Source of the DNA: Diplocarpon mali
Taxonomy: Eukaryota > Ascomycota > Leotiomycetes > Helotiales > Drepanopezizaceae
Assembly: GCA_024741835.1 (NCBI GenBank)
Contig: JAENRP010000080.1
Span: forward strand, 1 to 64,000
DNA: 64,000 bases
Direction: 5' to 3'
In this document: positions 13,401 through 24,500 of the stretch, one piece after another
Position numbering within the stretch: position 1 is the stretch's first letter
Layout of the letters: each line of letters opens with the position of its first letter
Notes under the pieces: model-generated
What the model saw: the letters and a program-made list of their open reading frames with translations, nothing else
Told to the model about the DNA's origin: nothing
The model's database searches: none
Program-made: the position numbers and the translations under genes

Positions 13401-13760
13401 CAGGTATTAATATACTGATTTCTATAGCTATAACAATCGATATAATAATAGCTAAGCTGAGTCTACCCCGCCTCCCTACTATTATATATATAGATTCCCT
13501 CTCCTTATATAAGTGTATTATCAAATTAGGCATTATAAAGGAGAAGCGATTAATAATCGATATAATAGCTATTTGATAATTGTATAAGAATAGGGAGCTT
13601 ATAAAGATACGTTAGATTAATAGTACTAGTAACCCTACTAACGCTATGATAAAAGCTAATCCAAATTAGGCCCTTTAGCAACTAGTGGATACTAATTCGA
13701 TAACTATTAAAAAGGAGGGATAGGTATAAAGGCTTATTAGGGTATAACTAGACTTGAAAA
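10420..13760 (+). pseudogene. Copia A1 pol: protease, integrase, reverse transcriptase, RNase H (broken)
   Basis: In order on the plus strand: a FLIDIGALN protease-like motif (about 10,450; D-[ST]-G-A class); a pre-integrase segment GYPLVKCLKYLL...VREICRYYQLY (about 10,880-11,000); an integrase core with YTIYIDIA, GRRNAFYIVDKATGFRAARF, DYSTNFN and HHSIGKVERYYYPLR (11,050-11,400); then RT sequence and a copia RNase H (about 13,150-13,580) with FAFVDRSFANNKDLSLQIS, GNILYYSLIKCKR and RAILAFELYAIVAG. Bases 13,190-13,576 stay open for 128 codons, the longest surviving frame. Elsewhere stops are frequent. Known family order PR-IN-RT-RH identifies Ty1/copia. Confidence 0.85.
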
Positions 13761-13979
13761 GGTCTTAGATTAACGATATCTGATATTTTTAATTGCAAGC
13801 TATTAGTAATTTTTTTATTTATTTTTTATTTTACTATAAGATATATTCTTATACTTGCTATTACTACCTTCTTTTTATCTTTTCTTACTTACCTGCGCGT
13901 ACTTGTATTTTTTTTATTACTTAAGCAGTACTAAAGAAGGAGGTTATGGTAAAGTAGCAATTATTATATTACTAAAGAT

Positions 13980-14905
13980 AATAATCTACTAACGATTCTA
14001 CCCTTAATAAGCACTTATCTTAAGCATTAGGATTTTTAAAGCGTAGATCCTTAAACCCCTAAGGCCTAGAAGCCTTACTACTTAAAGTAGCGGCCAAGTT
14101 GGCCCGCTCCTTTTAAGCTTATACCTAAGTAAGAGCAGCTGCGATCTCCTTTAGATTCGGCTTATTTAAATTATCGAAATCTAGATCCCTACCCTCTAAA
14201 GAGCCCTTAGAAGGCACTTATCTACCCTTGCCTTTTTAGCAGCAGATATTATTAAAGGGAGTCTAAGAGCGGCCCTTAGCTGAGCTAGATAGCCCCTTTA
14301 TATGCTAAAGGGAGCTAAGCACCTTAGCGCCTTAAGTTTTAAGACGCTTAAGGGCAGCATTACCACCTTAAACAATACGTAATAGATCTTGCGAATAGTT
14401 AGTTATTAATATCAAATAGATTTAAGGGTATATATAGCTTACCAGGTGTTCGCAAGGTTAATACTACAATAGAGAGCATAAGCTTCATTTAGCTAAGCTA
14501 GCTAAAGGACATCTTAAGTCTTTAGGACTATAGAGATTTGTATCTAAGTCTCCTTAAATAGGATTCGGGCCGCCTCTTAAATCACTTTAATATTACCGCT
14601 AACTTAAGTATCCTAGAGGATGATATACTTATCCTAAGCTTAGATAGGTATTTAAAACGGATATCTATTAAAGGTTATTAAAGTAAGAGGATATTAGAAG
14701 GCACTTATTAGGATATACTTAGCCTACTGCGCAATATAGTAGTTATACTTCTTAAAAGTAAGAGTATTAAAGGCGTATATATAGCTAGTATTATTCTTAC
14801 TAGCCTCCTTTCTTAATATTATACGCATATAACGTACGCATAGCACTTAAAAGGCCTTAGGCAGATCTTCTAAGTTGCATTTAAGCACTATCTAAGTTAG
14901 TGATA
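13980..14905 (-). pseudogene. Antisense coding-like segment in copia A1 (unknown product)
   Basis: Between RNase H and the 3' LTR, the minus strand (opposite to gag-pol) reads as a protein if RIP-type stops are ignored. Legible parts include CNLEDLPKAF, NNTSYIYAFNTLTFKKYNYY, FNRYPFQIPI, GNIKVIQEAARILFKETQIQ and LASLNEAY-like sequence. A Lys/Arg-rich end (NLKEIAAALTQV, NLAATLSSKA) is in a different frame. The same protein can be read from copia A2 at 40,318-41,225, where the differences are mostly synonymous or RIP-type. I do not recognise the family. It could instead be a reverse-oriented gene captured by an ancestor of the element. Confidence 0.55.
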
Positions 14906-15169
14906 TATATATTAGAAGGGGTCGGCCAACTATTAGGGCACTTACTAATGATAATAATATTAATAATAAGATAATATGGGATAAGATCTACTAAAGGGTT
15001 AATCAACTTAAAAGTAAGAAGGGGAATCGACCTACTTATAAGAAGTAGGAGTTAGAGTTAAGAGATCAAGGGAAAAGGGAAGCTTAATATATATGCCTTC
15101 TTAAAGGCCCCTCTTTTCCCTTCTATAGATTATTATAATTTATAGTTATAGTAGATTACAACTTTAGAT

Positions 15170-15188
15170 GACTCTTTAATAAAGAGTC
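15170..15188. repeat. Perfect-arm hairpin in copia A1 3' region
   Basis: GACTCTTTA and its complement TAAAGAGTC around a single T/A centre. The same palindrome is kept in copia A2 at 40,025-40,043 despite RIP around it. Function unknown; a transcript hairpin or terminator is possible. Confidence 0.5.
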
Positions 15189-15517
15189 TTAAACTTACTA
15201 GAACGCAACCAGACTATAATCGCACTACTATAAGGCTTAAATAAAGACCTTAGATTGCTTCTATTACTTGGATACCTTTCCTTTCCCTTTTTGCTATTTT
15301 ATCTTTGCTATTTGCCTTTATCTTTGCTATTCTACTTTATATATATACTATCCTTATTACTTATTATATCTGCCTTTGCTATTAAGCTATTTGTCTTTGC
15401 TATTTTATTCTTTATTGCTATTTGATTATTTGCTACTAATCTGCCTCCTTTATATACCTGTTCTACGTACTTCCTTATATGAGTTAAAAAGGTCTTTTTA
15501 AAAGAAAGTACTACTAG

Positions 15518-15811
15518 TATTAGTACACAGATTCCTATATAAGAGGCAAGCTATCCTTGTTCCTAGGGTCATCCTATATAGCTATACTATATGCGATATA
15601 AGGGGTTTTATATATATTTCAAACGGCTGTTCAGCCGAAGGACCTTAGAAGGATATCTATATGCGGCTAAGAGGGAATATAAGAGGGAGGATATTTAAAG
15701 GTATAAAGGTACTATCTCAGTTATATAAAGATAGACAGATATTATAATAGATTCTTTTTAATAATAAGTACTTAACTATATTTATATGAATATCGATTAC
15801 CGGTATAGAAC
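15518..15811 (+). repeat. 3' LTR of copia A1
   Basis: Direct copy of 7,792-8,090. Its inner (left) side is RIP-converted, whereas the outer (right) end keeps the tatcgattaccggtatag block. A purine run (aaaagaaagta) just upstream may be the remnant of the polypurine tract. Confidence 0.88.
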
Positions 15812-16688
15812 TAAGAGATTCTAAGTGGGTGCTAAATAGCTAATAGGAGTATTATAACTAATTGTAATAAGATAAGGTTTACTTAATTAAGGACTAATTT
15901 CTAAGATAAGGTTTATATCTAAGATTCTTCTTAGCCTTTAGGCTAATTCCTATTAGTCCTTAGAATAAAGGGGTCTTTAGAGACGATTTTAAGGCAATTT
16001 TTAAAATTCTATTAAGCTAAGGCGGCTGAATTATCGGATTCGGATTTTTAAAGATTCTAAGAAGGCACTTCCGATTAGAGTTTATACTTAGTATTACTTA
16101 AGTACTCGAAACTACTGCTATTTGAGATTGCTATTATAAGGTTTGCCAAACTTTTTATATTAAGAAGCTGAAAATTCCGAAAATCTCAAAGTTAAGGAAG
16201 AAAATAAGGGTTTTTAAAGCAAAGTTGAAAAGGGAAAATCTAAGGTTATTAATAGTTACTAAACGAAAATCGATAGTTTTAAGTAACTAGGCGATTAAGG
16301 ATAAGGTTTTAAAGTTAATTAAAATGCTATAAGTGTTTCAAAGACGTATTTCAAAGGCCAGTCTCTTATCTATAAATTAAGAGATTAATAAGGTCGTATA
16401 AGGATAGAAATCTTAAGAAATCGGTCCTTACGTAGGTTATTAATATAAAATAGAAGGGAGATAATATAAAAATAGGCCTAAGGGAAGACTTAAAAACAAG
16501 AGGAGGAAGTACTATAAGCGGGCTCTCTTAGATAAGATATTAGGAATAAGTCCTAAGTATGGGGTATATTTAGTACTATGGCGATACGCGCTGTCTCTAT
16601 ATACAGAAGATGGCCCTTTTATCCTCCTACTATCTTATGTCGATCATATGATATATATTATAAGACCTATCCATCTCAGGTCTCTATA
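15812..16688 (-). mobile_element. Gypsy A1, 5' part (5' LTR, leader and start of gag)
   Basis: This is the upstream end of gypsy A1, cut off from its body by copia A1. On the minus strand it aligns with 37,013-37,790 of gypsy A2: LTR (16,688 to 16,445), leader (16,444 to about 16,135) with a ttaataacctacg segment where gypsy A2 has ttagtgatctacg (primer-binding region), and the start of gag from about 16,134 (NSSSFEYL-like against NNSSFEYL in gypsy A2). The expected start codon is mutated to ATA in this copy. Confidence 0.75.
16445..16688 (-). repeat. 5' LTR of gypsy A1
   Basis: 244 bases on the minus strand, aligned with the 245- and 244-base LTRs of gypsy A2 (37,013-37,257 and 39,563-39,806): shared tatagagacctg start, the TAGAGACAGCGCG block, the CTTCCTCC and GTCTTC blocks, and the TAGGCCTATT block. 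Confidence 0.75.
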
Positions 16689-16763
16689 CTAAGTCATATG
16701 GCAAGTCATATGACACATTATATATATGATATGTCATATGACAGATCATATGACAAACATATG
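16645..16763. repeat. Cluster of six CATATG palindromes (TCATATGAC units)
   Basis: CATATG occurs at 16,645, 16,695, 16,707, 16,735, 16,747 and 16,758, mostly as TCATATGAC. The first is inside the gypsy A1 LTR and the other five are in the flanking DNA just outside it. CATATG holds both CpA and TpG and would become TATATA under RIP, so this patch has escaped mutation. A reading frame of 94 codons crossing it (16,578-16,862) looks accidental. Confidence 0.6.
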
Positions 16764-16869
16764 ACGGGCATACTTGCAATAGATTCGATACTAGCGCTAA
16801 TATCTATTAATACTACCAGACTATTTATAACCTTAATCAAAGGGAATAATTGGTTTTCTTAAATAGTAG

Positions 16870-19600
16870 ATAATTCTACTTAATAGATATAGACTATTTA
16901 CGCTAGGACTAAATCTAAACTTATAGAAAAGCTAGAAACTTAGAAAGTAATAGAGGAACGCTAGACCTAGTTAAAGCTAATAGCTATTAAGTTTAATAAC
17001 GCATTAGAGATTAGGGCAAAGCTAGATAAATAGGCAAAATAAGGAGTTTATTATAAACCAATTATAATATATAAAGGTTCCTACTAGAATAGCATTATTA
17101 AGCGAAGCATTTAGTAAGTAGAGACTGACTGTCGCGCTCTATTGCAAGATGCTGACTTACTATTGGAATTCTAGGACCTTGCGGTTAAGGCAGACGTATA
17201 CTTGCGAAATAGAATAAGTAGTAGACTAATAGTTAATAGCACTTAAATATTGCTATATAAGGCATATTTTAAATAGAAACTAAGCTTAGACTATATCTAC
17301 GTCTTTAAAAGCGTTTGCTACTCTTATATTAGCCCGAAGTCCTAGCCTATAGGTATAAAGAGTAAGAAGCTAATAGACTAAGGTAGAGAATATATATTTA
17401 TTAGATATATTAAATAGATAATAAAGCAATAGATAGTATATACGCTAGATCTAGAGCGAGTAATTATATCTTTAGTAGTTGAGTTCGACGAATCTCAAAA
17501 TAGAGAGGAGCTATCCTTAAAGCTCTATATACTTAGAGATTCGCAAGGTATACTACTTGATAGTAATACTATTAAGCCGAACTAATAACCCCTTTCTCTT
17601 AGCTTAGGCATATTAAGCGCACTTGCTAATCGACAACCTATTAATCGCCTAAAGGCCGAATAGACTATTCCTATCGTCCGCGAACTGCTTAAAGTATAAA
17701 ATAACTTTAATATCATTATCCCTTTAATTAAAGCACTTATAGTAAAGGATATTCTCGAAATAGGTATAAGTAACGACGAGCCTTTACTATTAGAAAGCGG
17801 TTCCTTAGATAATAAGCCTATAGAACCTATAGTTGAACCTACGTCTTTAAAGAGGAATAGAGACTTAGAATTAGAAGATACCTTAGATAAACGCGAGTCT
17901 AAGCGTATCTAAGCTATAATAGCATATAGGATCTATAAGCTCGAACTTTAATAGAGCTTTAATAAAGATAATGCGTTCTTAGCCGCTGGGAGGATAATGA
18001 AAATCTCTCTTTTAAAAACGTATAATAAAGCTATTAATAATCCGAAGAATAAAGCAATATAGAATAAGGCAATTTAAAAGGAGATAAGCTCTCTTATTGC
18101 AAATAGTATATAGATAGAGGAACTAACGCTAAAGGATATGAACCTAGTATTAATAAAGTGGGTCTTTATAATTAAGATATATATAAATAGGACTTTAGAA
18201 TATTATAAGGCAAGGCTTATAGCTAAGGGCTTCTTCTAATAGTATAGAGAAGACTACTTCGATATATTCGCGCCAATAGTTCGTATAGATACCTTTTATA
18301 TATTTATAATAATAGTAGCTGCTAAGGACCTTAAATACAGATAGTATAATATTAAAAATGCATTTATTAAAGTGATTATAAAAGAACGGATTTTTCTCTC
18401 TTAACCTAACAGTATTCCTATACGCGCTGGCCACTCTCTTTATATACTTTGCAATATCTATAGGCTTAAACAATCAACTTATAATTAGAACCTCTTATAT
18501 AGCTTTGCTTTAGTAGAAATAGGATTCGTTTAAAGCCTAGCTGACCCTTATCTATTTACTTATATTAAGCGTAGAATTAAGTTGCTACTATATATCAATA
18601 ATATTGCTATAGCTACGAAAACAACTACTTAATTAGATTGGTTCTTTATAATAATTCAAAAATGTTTTAATACTAAAGATCTAAGGGGAATTTATAAGAT
18701 CTTTAGCATTTGCATTATAAGGAACCGCTCTACTTAAGAACTCTAGTTGGACTAAGAGTAGTATATTAAGAAGATCCTAGATTGAATAAGACTCTTTACT
18801 TATACTCTTAACTTTAAGCCAAAGTGTACTCTAATTGAAGGAAAGTATAATAAGTTAGAGCCTACTAATGAAAATAAGTAAAGAGGAGATCTAAAGAAGT
18901 ACTAATAGGATATTAAAGTAATTATATATACTATAGTATATATAAGATTAGATATCGCCTTTATTACTAAGCAATTTAGTTAGAACTTAAAGGATCTGAC
19001 AATTCGATATAAGAATATAGTTAAGCGACTTAAAAGGTACCTTCGATCGATAATTATATAAAAGGTAAGATATAAACTAATGAAATATATAAGCGTAAAG
19101 CTTAAGGTATATACTAATTCCGATTAGGCAAATATAAAAGGTCGGAAAAGTATATCTAAAAGCGTAGCAGTACTATATAGTAGACCTATATCGTGGGAAA
19201 GTAGGAAGTAGAAATTAGTAGCTATCGTAAGTACTAAGGCCGAATATATATTAATATTATTAAATTGTAAGTAAGGATTATAGATCGCTTAAGTTTTAAA
19301 AGATATAGATTTCGCTAAGTATATTAAATGAGATAAGAACTGTATTAATCTTTAAATAAATAATATAAGGGCGATTGTACTTATAAAGAATCCATACTTA
19401 TATAAGCGATCGAAATATATTAATATTACCTACCACTTTATCTATAACCTTATTATAAAGAATAAGTTATTAATTACCTATATCTTAACTAATTGAATAG
19501 TAGCAGATAGATTTATAAAGCTATTAAAGATAGTTATAAAGTTTAAAGTATTTAAAGATATACTAAGGTTATAGAAGATAATAGGGGCTTAATAGGCTTA
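16870..19600 (+). mobile_element. Copia D: 5'-truncated copia element, RIP-degraded
   Basis: Plus-strand pol remnant without a recognisable gag or LTR. Legible segments: integrase C-terminal part with KADVYLRNRI and SYISPKSxPIGIKSKKLID (17,180-17,400) and VEFDESQNREEL near 17,490; reverse transcriptase with APIVRIDTFYIFIIIVAAK, YNIKNAFIKV (18,270-18,370) and LYINNIAIA, the YxDD counterpart (about 18,590); RNase H with LVAIVSTKAEYI (about 19,215), DNKNCINL-like sequence and KYINITYHFIYN (19,410-19,450). Stops throughout. The family is different from copia A and copia B. It is followed directly by the palindrome cluster at 19,607. Confidence 0.8.
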
Positions 19601-19606
19601 AGGACG

Positions 19607-19755
19607 ACTCCTAGGCCCGCCTTATAAGTTAAGTCATATAGTCTTATAAAGGAAAGTTTTTAAAATAATACCTAGGCCTAGACCGCGAGTTAAGTTATAT
19701 AGTCTTATAAAGGAACGCTTTTGGAAAATTTGACTCTTAATCCTACCTTGCGAAT
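19607..19755. repeat. Three 23-base palindromes in a 61-base tandem arrangement
   Basis: Palindrome copies at 19,607-19,629 (ACTCCTAGGC, CCG, CCTTATAAGT), 19,668-19,690 (degenerate left end, right arm GACCGCGAGT) and 19,733-19,755 (ACTCTTAATC, CTA, CCTTGCGAAT). The first two belong to a 61-base direct repeat (19,607-19,667 and 19,668-19,728) sharing ttaagt-atatagtcttata and aaggaa. The cluster follows the end of copia D and precedes the copia B insertion. Confidence 0.65.
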
Positions 19756-19815
19756 AGGATTAGTGATTTCAATAGAGGTTACTATTAATTAATTATTTTT
19801 AATTTAGAAAGATAC

Positions 19816-20013
19816 TGTCGTGCAGAATGGGCGGAGTCTCCACTTATTCTGGAGACCCTCCATGTGACTCCTGCTAAGTCATAGACTCTCCCTTTTCTTT
19901 CCGAAGTCTCCTTACCATATATATACTAGATAATAATACAATTAATCATCTTCTCCTACTTCTGCGAGCCTCCTAAGCGACCTAATAAAGGCCCTCTAGC
20001 CAACCGCACTATA
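19816..20013 (+). repeat. 5' LTR of copia B
   Basis: 198 bases. The first 50 or so are identical to the little-mutated solo LTR at 41,749-41,947, starting tgtcgtgcag. The last 100 carry several C-to-T and G-to-A changes, and the final bases read actata instead of accaca. Confidence 0.92.
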
Positions 20014-20059
20014 GTTATAAGCCCTATAAGCACTTTAATATGCTTTCTCTTTGTATGCA

Positions 20060-21340
20060 ACCGGCTAAAGGGCCCTTCGAGCTCCTAACCGACTTTTCGA
20101 ATATTTATAACAACTTAAAGGACCTTCATTTTTAATTAACAAATCTCCATTTTCTGATCGAACCTTATTTATAAACTTCATTTATATACTTAACCTTTTC
20201 ACTAGACTCTATTTAATATATCTGACTCTTTAAGCATTTCTAAGCCTCGCCTTAATACTTCTGCCTTTTAAGTAAAGTGGTTTAATAAATATATATTCTT
20301 CGCTAAGCTTTATAATATTACTATTTTTACTAATCTAAGACTTCTATTTAAGTCAATTATAGAGACCGAGCCTTAAGCTCCCTTTATATAAGAGCTTAAG
20401 GAATTGGAAACGGCTAACCTTTGCATAATATACGCGAGGTTGTATAAAGAGTATGCAGCGACTCCATTTGAATAGATTTACGCCTACTTTCCCTTAAGAG
20501 ATCCGTCAAAGGCTCTTCTTCTATAGGCTTCTTATAAAGATATTAAGGATAAATATAAAATCCTAATAAAGGAGTACTATATGCGCAAGGAAACTTAAAA
20601 GACCTAACGCAAATACTATAAGCTACTCTTAAAATAGGTTTCTAAAACCGTTGATAGAATGCTCTTAGCTTTCGCAATAGCTTAAGCATAAATCCAAGCT
20701 GAGAAGCTCTCCTTCTTAATACTTAATAGAGATACTCCTATAATTGGAACTACTGCTAACGACCCGCATTCTATTTTAGTAAACTAGCAACTCTTACTCT
20801 AAGGCCTAGTATCTATTTTAAAGTATAATATTACACCTTCCGATAAGGCTATTCAGTCTTAAACGAGGCTCTAGTATCGCGACGTACTACGCTAAGGTAA
20901 GACTAAGAGAACTAATACTTAGCAGTAGATCTAGGAGTAGTAGGAGGCGTACCGCCTAGTAGAATAATACAATCTCCTTAAGATTAAAGGGAGACTAGGA
21001 GTTACTGATTTTTTAGACTTAGTTATAATAAAGATTAATCTAAGTTAGGCGACTCGCTTAAAGGAGGAAATTATTACTAATAAGCAGATAGGAACCCTAT
21101 GCAAGCACGACCTAATGCAGCTGAGCCGCGCCCTAGCAGGCATTAAATCTAATAGAGCGATCGATAATAAAGGGCTAGTAGTTTTTACTACTTAGGAGTC
21201 TCTCCTAGATGCCGAAACCCCTTTGCAGGCTCTAGCGAGCAGCTCTTAAAATCGCTCTATAAGCTTTAGAAGGGAGATCAGGCCTAAGTGCCCTTATAGA
21301 GGCTTTAAAAATCACTATTAAAAGCCCTAGGACTATTAGA
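20060..21340 (+). pseudogene. Copia B gag (broken)
   Basis: The plus strand between the LTR and protease translates to a gag-like protein with stops at Gln/Trp positions. Near its end (about 21,280-21,335) the sequence KCPYRGFKNHYxKPxDY matches a CCHC zinc knuckle (C-x2-C-x4-H-x4-C) in which the second Cys is mutated and the last position is Tyr (TGC to TAC). Gag coats the element RNA in the virus-like particle. N-terminal limit is estimated only. Confidence 0.65.
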
Positions 21341-21539
21341 AACTATTATATACTATAGACAGGCGTAAGGAAAATATAAAGGTTCTCCCCTCGCGAGAGG
21401 AGGTCTTATGAATATAAAAGGCGTTAAACGTAGGAGACTAGTTCAAGGGTCTTTAAGCATAGCTTAAGGAGAATAACATTACGATAATAGCGATTAACAA
21501 ATTCAAAGGAAAGGCTTTAGCCTCTAAGGAGGATAGTTT

Positions 21540-24500
21540 AGGCAAAAGGGAGAACTCACTAGTCTTTATAGTAATAGATCCCTCTACCTTTAACGCTTTT
21601 AAAGAATCGTTTAACATCTACTACCTCTTTAAGCTAGAACGCCACCCGCTCTCCTTAAGTACGCTCCTTAATAATTGCGCGGCCACTTATATTGTTAATT
21701 CAAAGGATTTACTTATCGCAGGCACTTTTAAGCCTTTTAGCAACTCTTAGCAATATATTAAAGTAGGTACCTTAAGACTCCTAATCATTAGGAGAGGTAA
21801 TAGATATATAGTAGACTCTCTTCTATAGCGTGACGGCTCTCCTATAGGGATAACGCTTTGCAATATTACTATTATAAAAGAGTTTACTACTAATATTATC
21901 TTAAAGAGGCTCTTTGCAGATAAGGGTTTTTAATACTCTAGAGTAGACCTCACTTTGCGCTTTAAGAGTATTAGAGATTTTATAAAGCAAGCTTAGTTAA
22001 AGCGTTGCTATAATCTCGTTTTCTTTAAATATAAGCCTATTAACTATTTGGATCTTCTAAATATACTTCAATATGACTTCTCTACCTTAATAGCGTTCCC
22101 TATAGCTAAGACAACGCTTTATAATAGGTTCCAGTCTAGCTATATACCTACTAGGGTGTAGGATAATAACGCGTATACTTAGTACCTTCGCGCTAGCTAC
22201 CTAGGCGCAAAGGCTCTTTAAGCGCTAGTCAAGTGCGCTAGGGGAGTGAAGATCAAGGGAATATAAAGGCTAAAATGCCTTGTATACGCAATAGCGTTTG
22301 CTAAGTAAGTTATTTCTTATGCTACCTTTGAAAACCGATCTCTAAGGCCCTTCTTTAGGATCTCCTAGGATCTCTTTAATTTTTTAAACAACTTATATAA
22401 CAGTTGCTTATAAGTTCTTTTAATTAAGGATAAGTATAGTAGTATACTTTAGATATTCCTATTAAGATCGAAGGGCGGAGATATAGTTATAGAGGTCCTT
22501 TAGGCCTTTAAAGCATAAGTGAAACGCTAATATAGGCTTTCCATTTGCAAAATTAGGCAAGATAATAACACTTTAGTAATCTTCTTAAGGGAAGACTCTC
22601 TTATAGAATACCAAAGATAGGTAAAAGAGGAGGGAATTGATTTAAAGCTTACTCCCGCTTATATATATCAACCTAATAAAGGCGTAGAGCAAGTAGAAAA
22701 GGAGTTGATTAAACGCTCTATTAAAATAAGGATCTACGCCAGGCTTTTAGTAAGCCTTTAGCCAAAGGTTATAAAGGCTATTACATACCTTTATAATATC
22801 TCCCTACTCGCTAGGAAGAAGATGATCTTACTAAGCGAGGCTCTTTACAATTAATTTAAGTAGTATTTTCGATTCTATAAGCCGCTGCTTATTAAGTAGA
22901 TAATAGCGAGCTTAAAGCTTAACTAGAGTCGCATTTATATATATAGCGCTTGCGCATACCCTTTAATTAAAGAGAAGGAGGTAGGAAGGGACCGCCGAAC
23001 CTTTAAAATTAAACTATAAGGGCACTTAAGTTACTTAATTAAATATATTACCTCTAATATTTATAGAATCTAAGTTCTTATACTCTAGCGAGTAATAATA
23101 ATTTATAATATCGAATTCGATAAGTCTTTCTTTTATAATCCAAAAGCTAAGCGCGCAAACCCTATATTGCACTAGGAACTTAAGACGACTTTCTAATTGA
23201 TTAAAAAGGGAGAGGGAGCTTAGGACGCTAAGTTCAAAGGCATTTTTAAAGAATTAGAGCTTATCGCAGGGCCGAACGCAATCGCCGCAGAAGAAGCCGC
23301 TATATAAGAAGAGCCTATATTATAGATTAACGCTGCTCTATAGCCTTTAACCAATAATATAAAAGGCCTTAACTTAAATCCAAATTCTTTAAAAGACCTA
23401 CTTAGAAACTTAAGGGTAGAAGCAAGCGAACTAGAAGCTACTTCGCCAGTCTTTAAAAAGGCAAATAGCGACTAGAGCTTAGGGGTGATAATTCCCTACA
23501 AAGGCCCTACTAAAGAAGGAATCGTAGACGACTTTAAGGGAGTCTCTAAAGACAAGTTCTATAAAGCGATCGGCAGATCTCTAGCCGCTATTCTATATAG
23601 GAATAGAGATGGCTTAAAGGCTCTAAGATAAAGTCTTCAGTTATAAAGGTAGGCCCTAGTGAACTTTAGTAAAAGGCTAGAGGCACTACTGCTAAGATCT
23701 GGAAGGAGCTCTAATAGTCTTATAAGAAGCGACTTAATAAGAGGAGTAGGCCCTAATAATATAATACCTTAAGTTATAATACTAGCTTAAAGACTATAGG
23801 CTTAGGAGATAGAGCCACCTAGACTCTTAAAGGAACCTCTAGCAATAATAAAAATAGAAGAAGAGACCTATAGAGAAAAGCGCAAGGAGGAACTCCCTCT
23901 TCCTAAGCAAAAGAGGATAAGACGCTTAAGCGTTAAGCAATAGGAGACTTTAAAAGTATATACTACTGCTTTAGAATATATACTCTCTTAAAGCAATATT
24001 AATTTACCCTACTCCCTATATGCGCAAGAGTTTGTATCAACCTTTTAAGCGAACAAATAGATAAGGGAGGATAAGAAGGACTATTTAATAGTTTATATAG
24101 TTATTAAAGCTATAATTGATAGTTAGGCAAAGGATAGAGCGCAGTCTCCTAACCGCCTATAGCACTAAGGCTCTCTACTAAAGCCTTCGAAAGGATGGCT
24201 AGACTTAGAGAAGCACCCTTTTGGCAAACGATTTAAGAAAGGAAGGCGTTAGGAGATTAGGAATTTAGAATCTCAGAGTTATTAAAGAATCGTATAAAGG
24301 GATTATTTAAAACCCCTGCTAATACTATTGAAATGGGTTTTTACTTATAAGGTCAATAGCTCTAGCGAGCTTCTAAAGTGCCGATCATAGCTAATTATAT
24401 AAGGGGATCTTTAAAATAAAGCTTTAATTTTCTTAACCTACGCAGCCACGCTTACAGTAAGGTCTTTTAAAGTACTAATAGCATTTACCGCGTACTTTAA

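Larger units (their letters stand above)
7792..15811 (+). mobile_element. Copia A1: full-length LTR retrotransposon, RIP-degraded, inserted in gypsy A1 gag
   Basis: Two direct LTRs (7,792-8,090 and 15,518-15,811) bound an internal region with gag, protease, integrase, reverse transcriptase and RNase H in that order, which is the Ty1/copia order. A second copy of the same family lies inverted at 36,614-47,670. After RNase H come about 1.7 kb before the 3' LTR, which contain an antisense coding-like segment. The element sits in the gag gene of gypsy A1. A clean 5-base duplication is not seen: tacta precedes the left LTR, while the right LTR seems to have lost about 8 bases at its end. All frames are broken by stops of RIP type. 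Confidence 0.88.

Noticed and set aside
16578..16862. 94-codon frame across the CATATG array
   Set aside because: Low-complexity Ser/Tyr/His/Met content comes from the palindromes; it crosses the LTR edge and has no homologue in gypsy A2.
19607..19755. Palindrome cluster as the copia D LTR
   Set aside because: No matching copy at the 5' side of copia D (16,870) and no TG...CA ends or TSD could be found.
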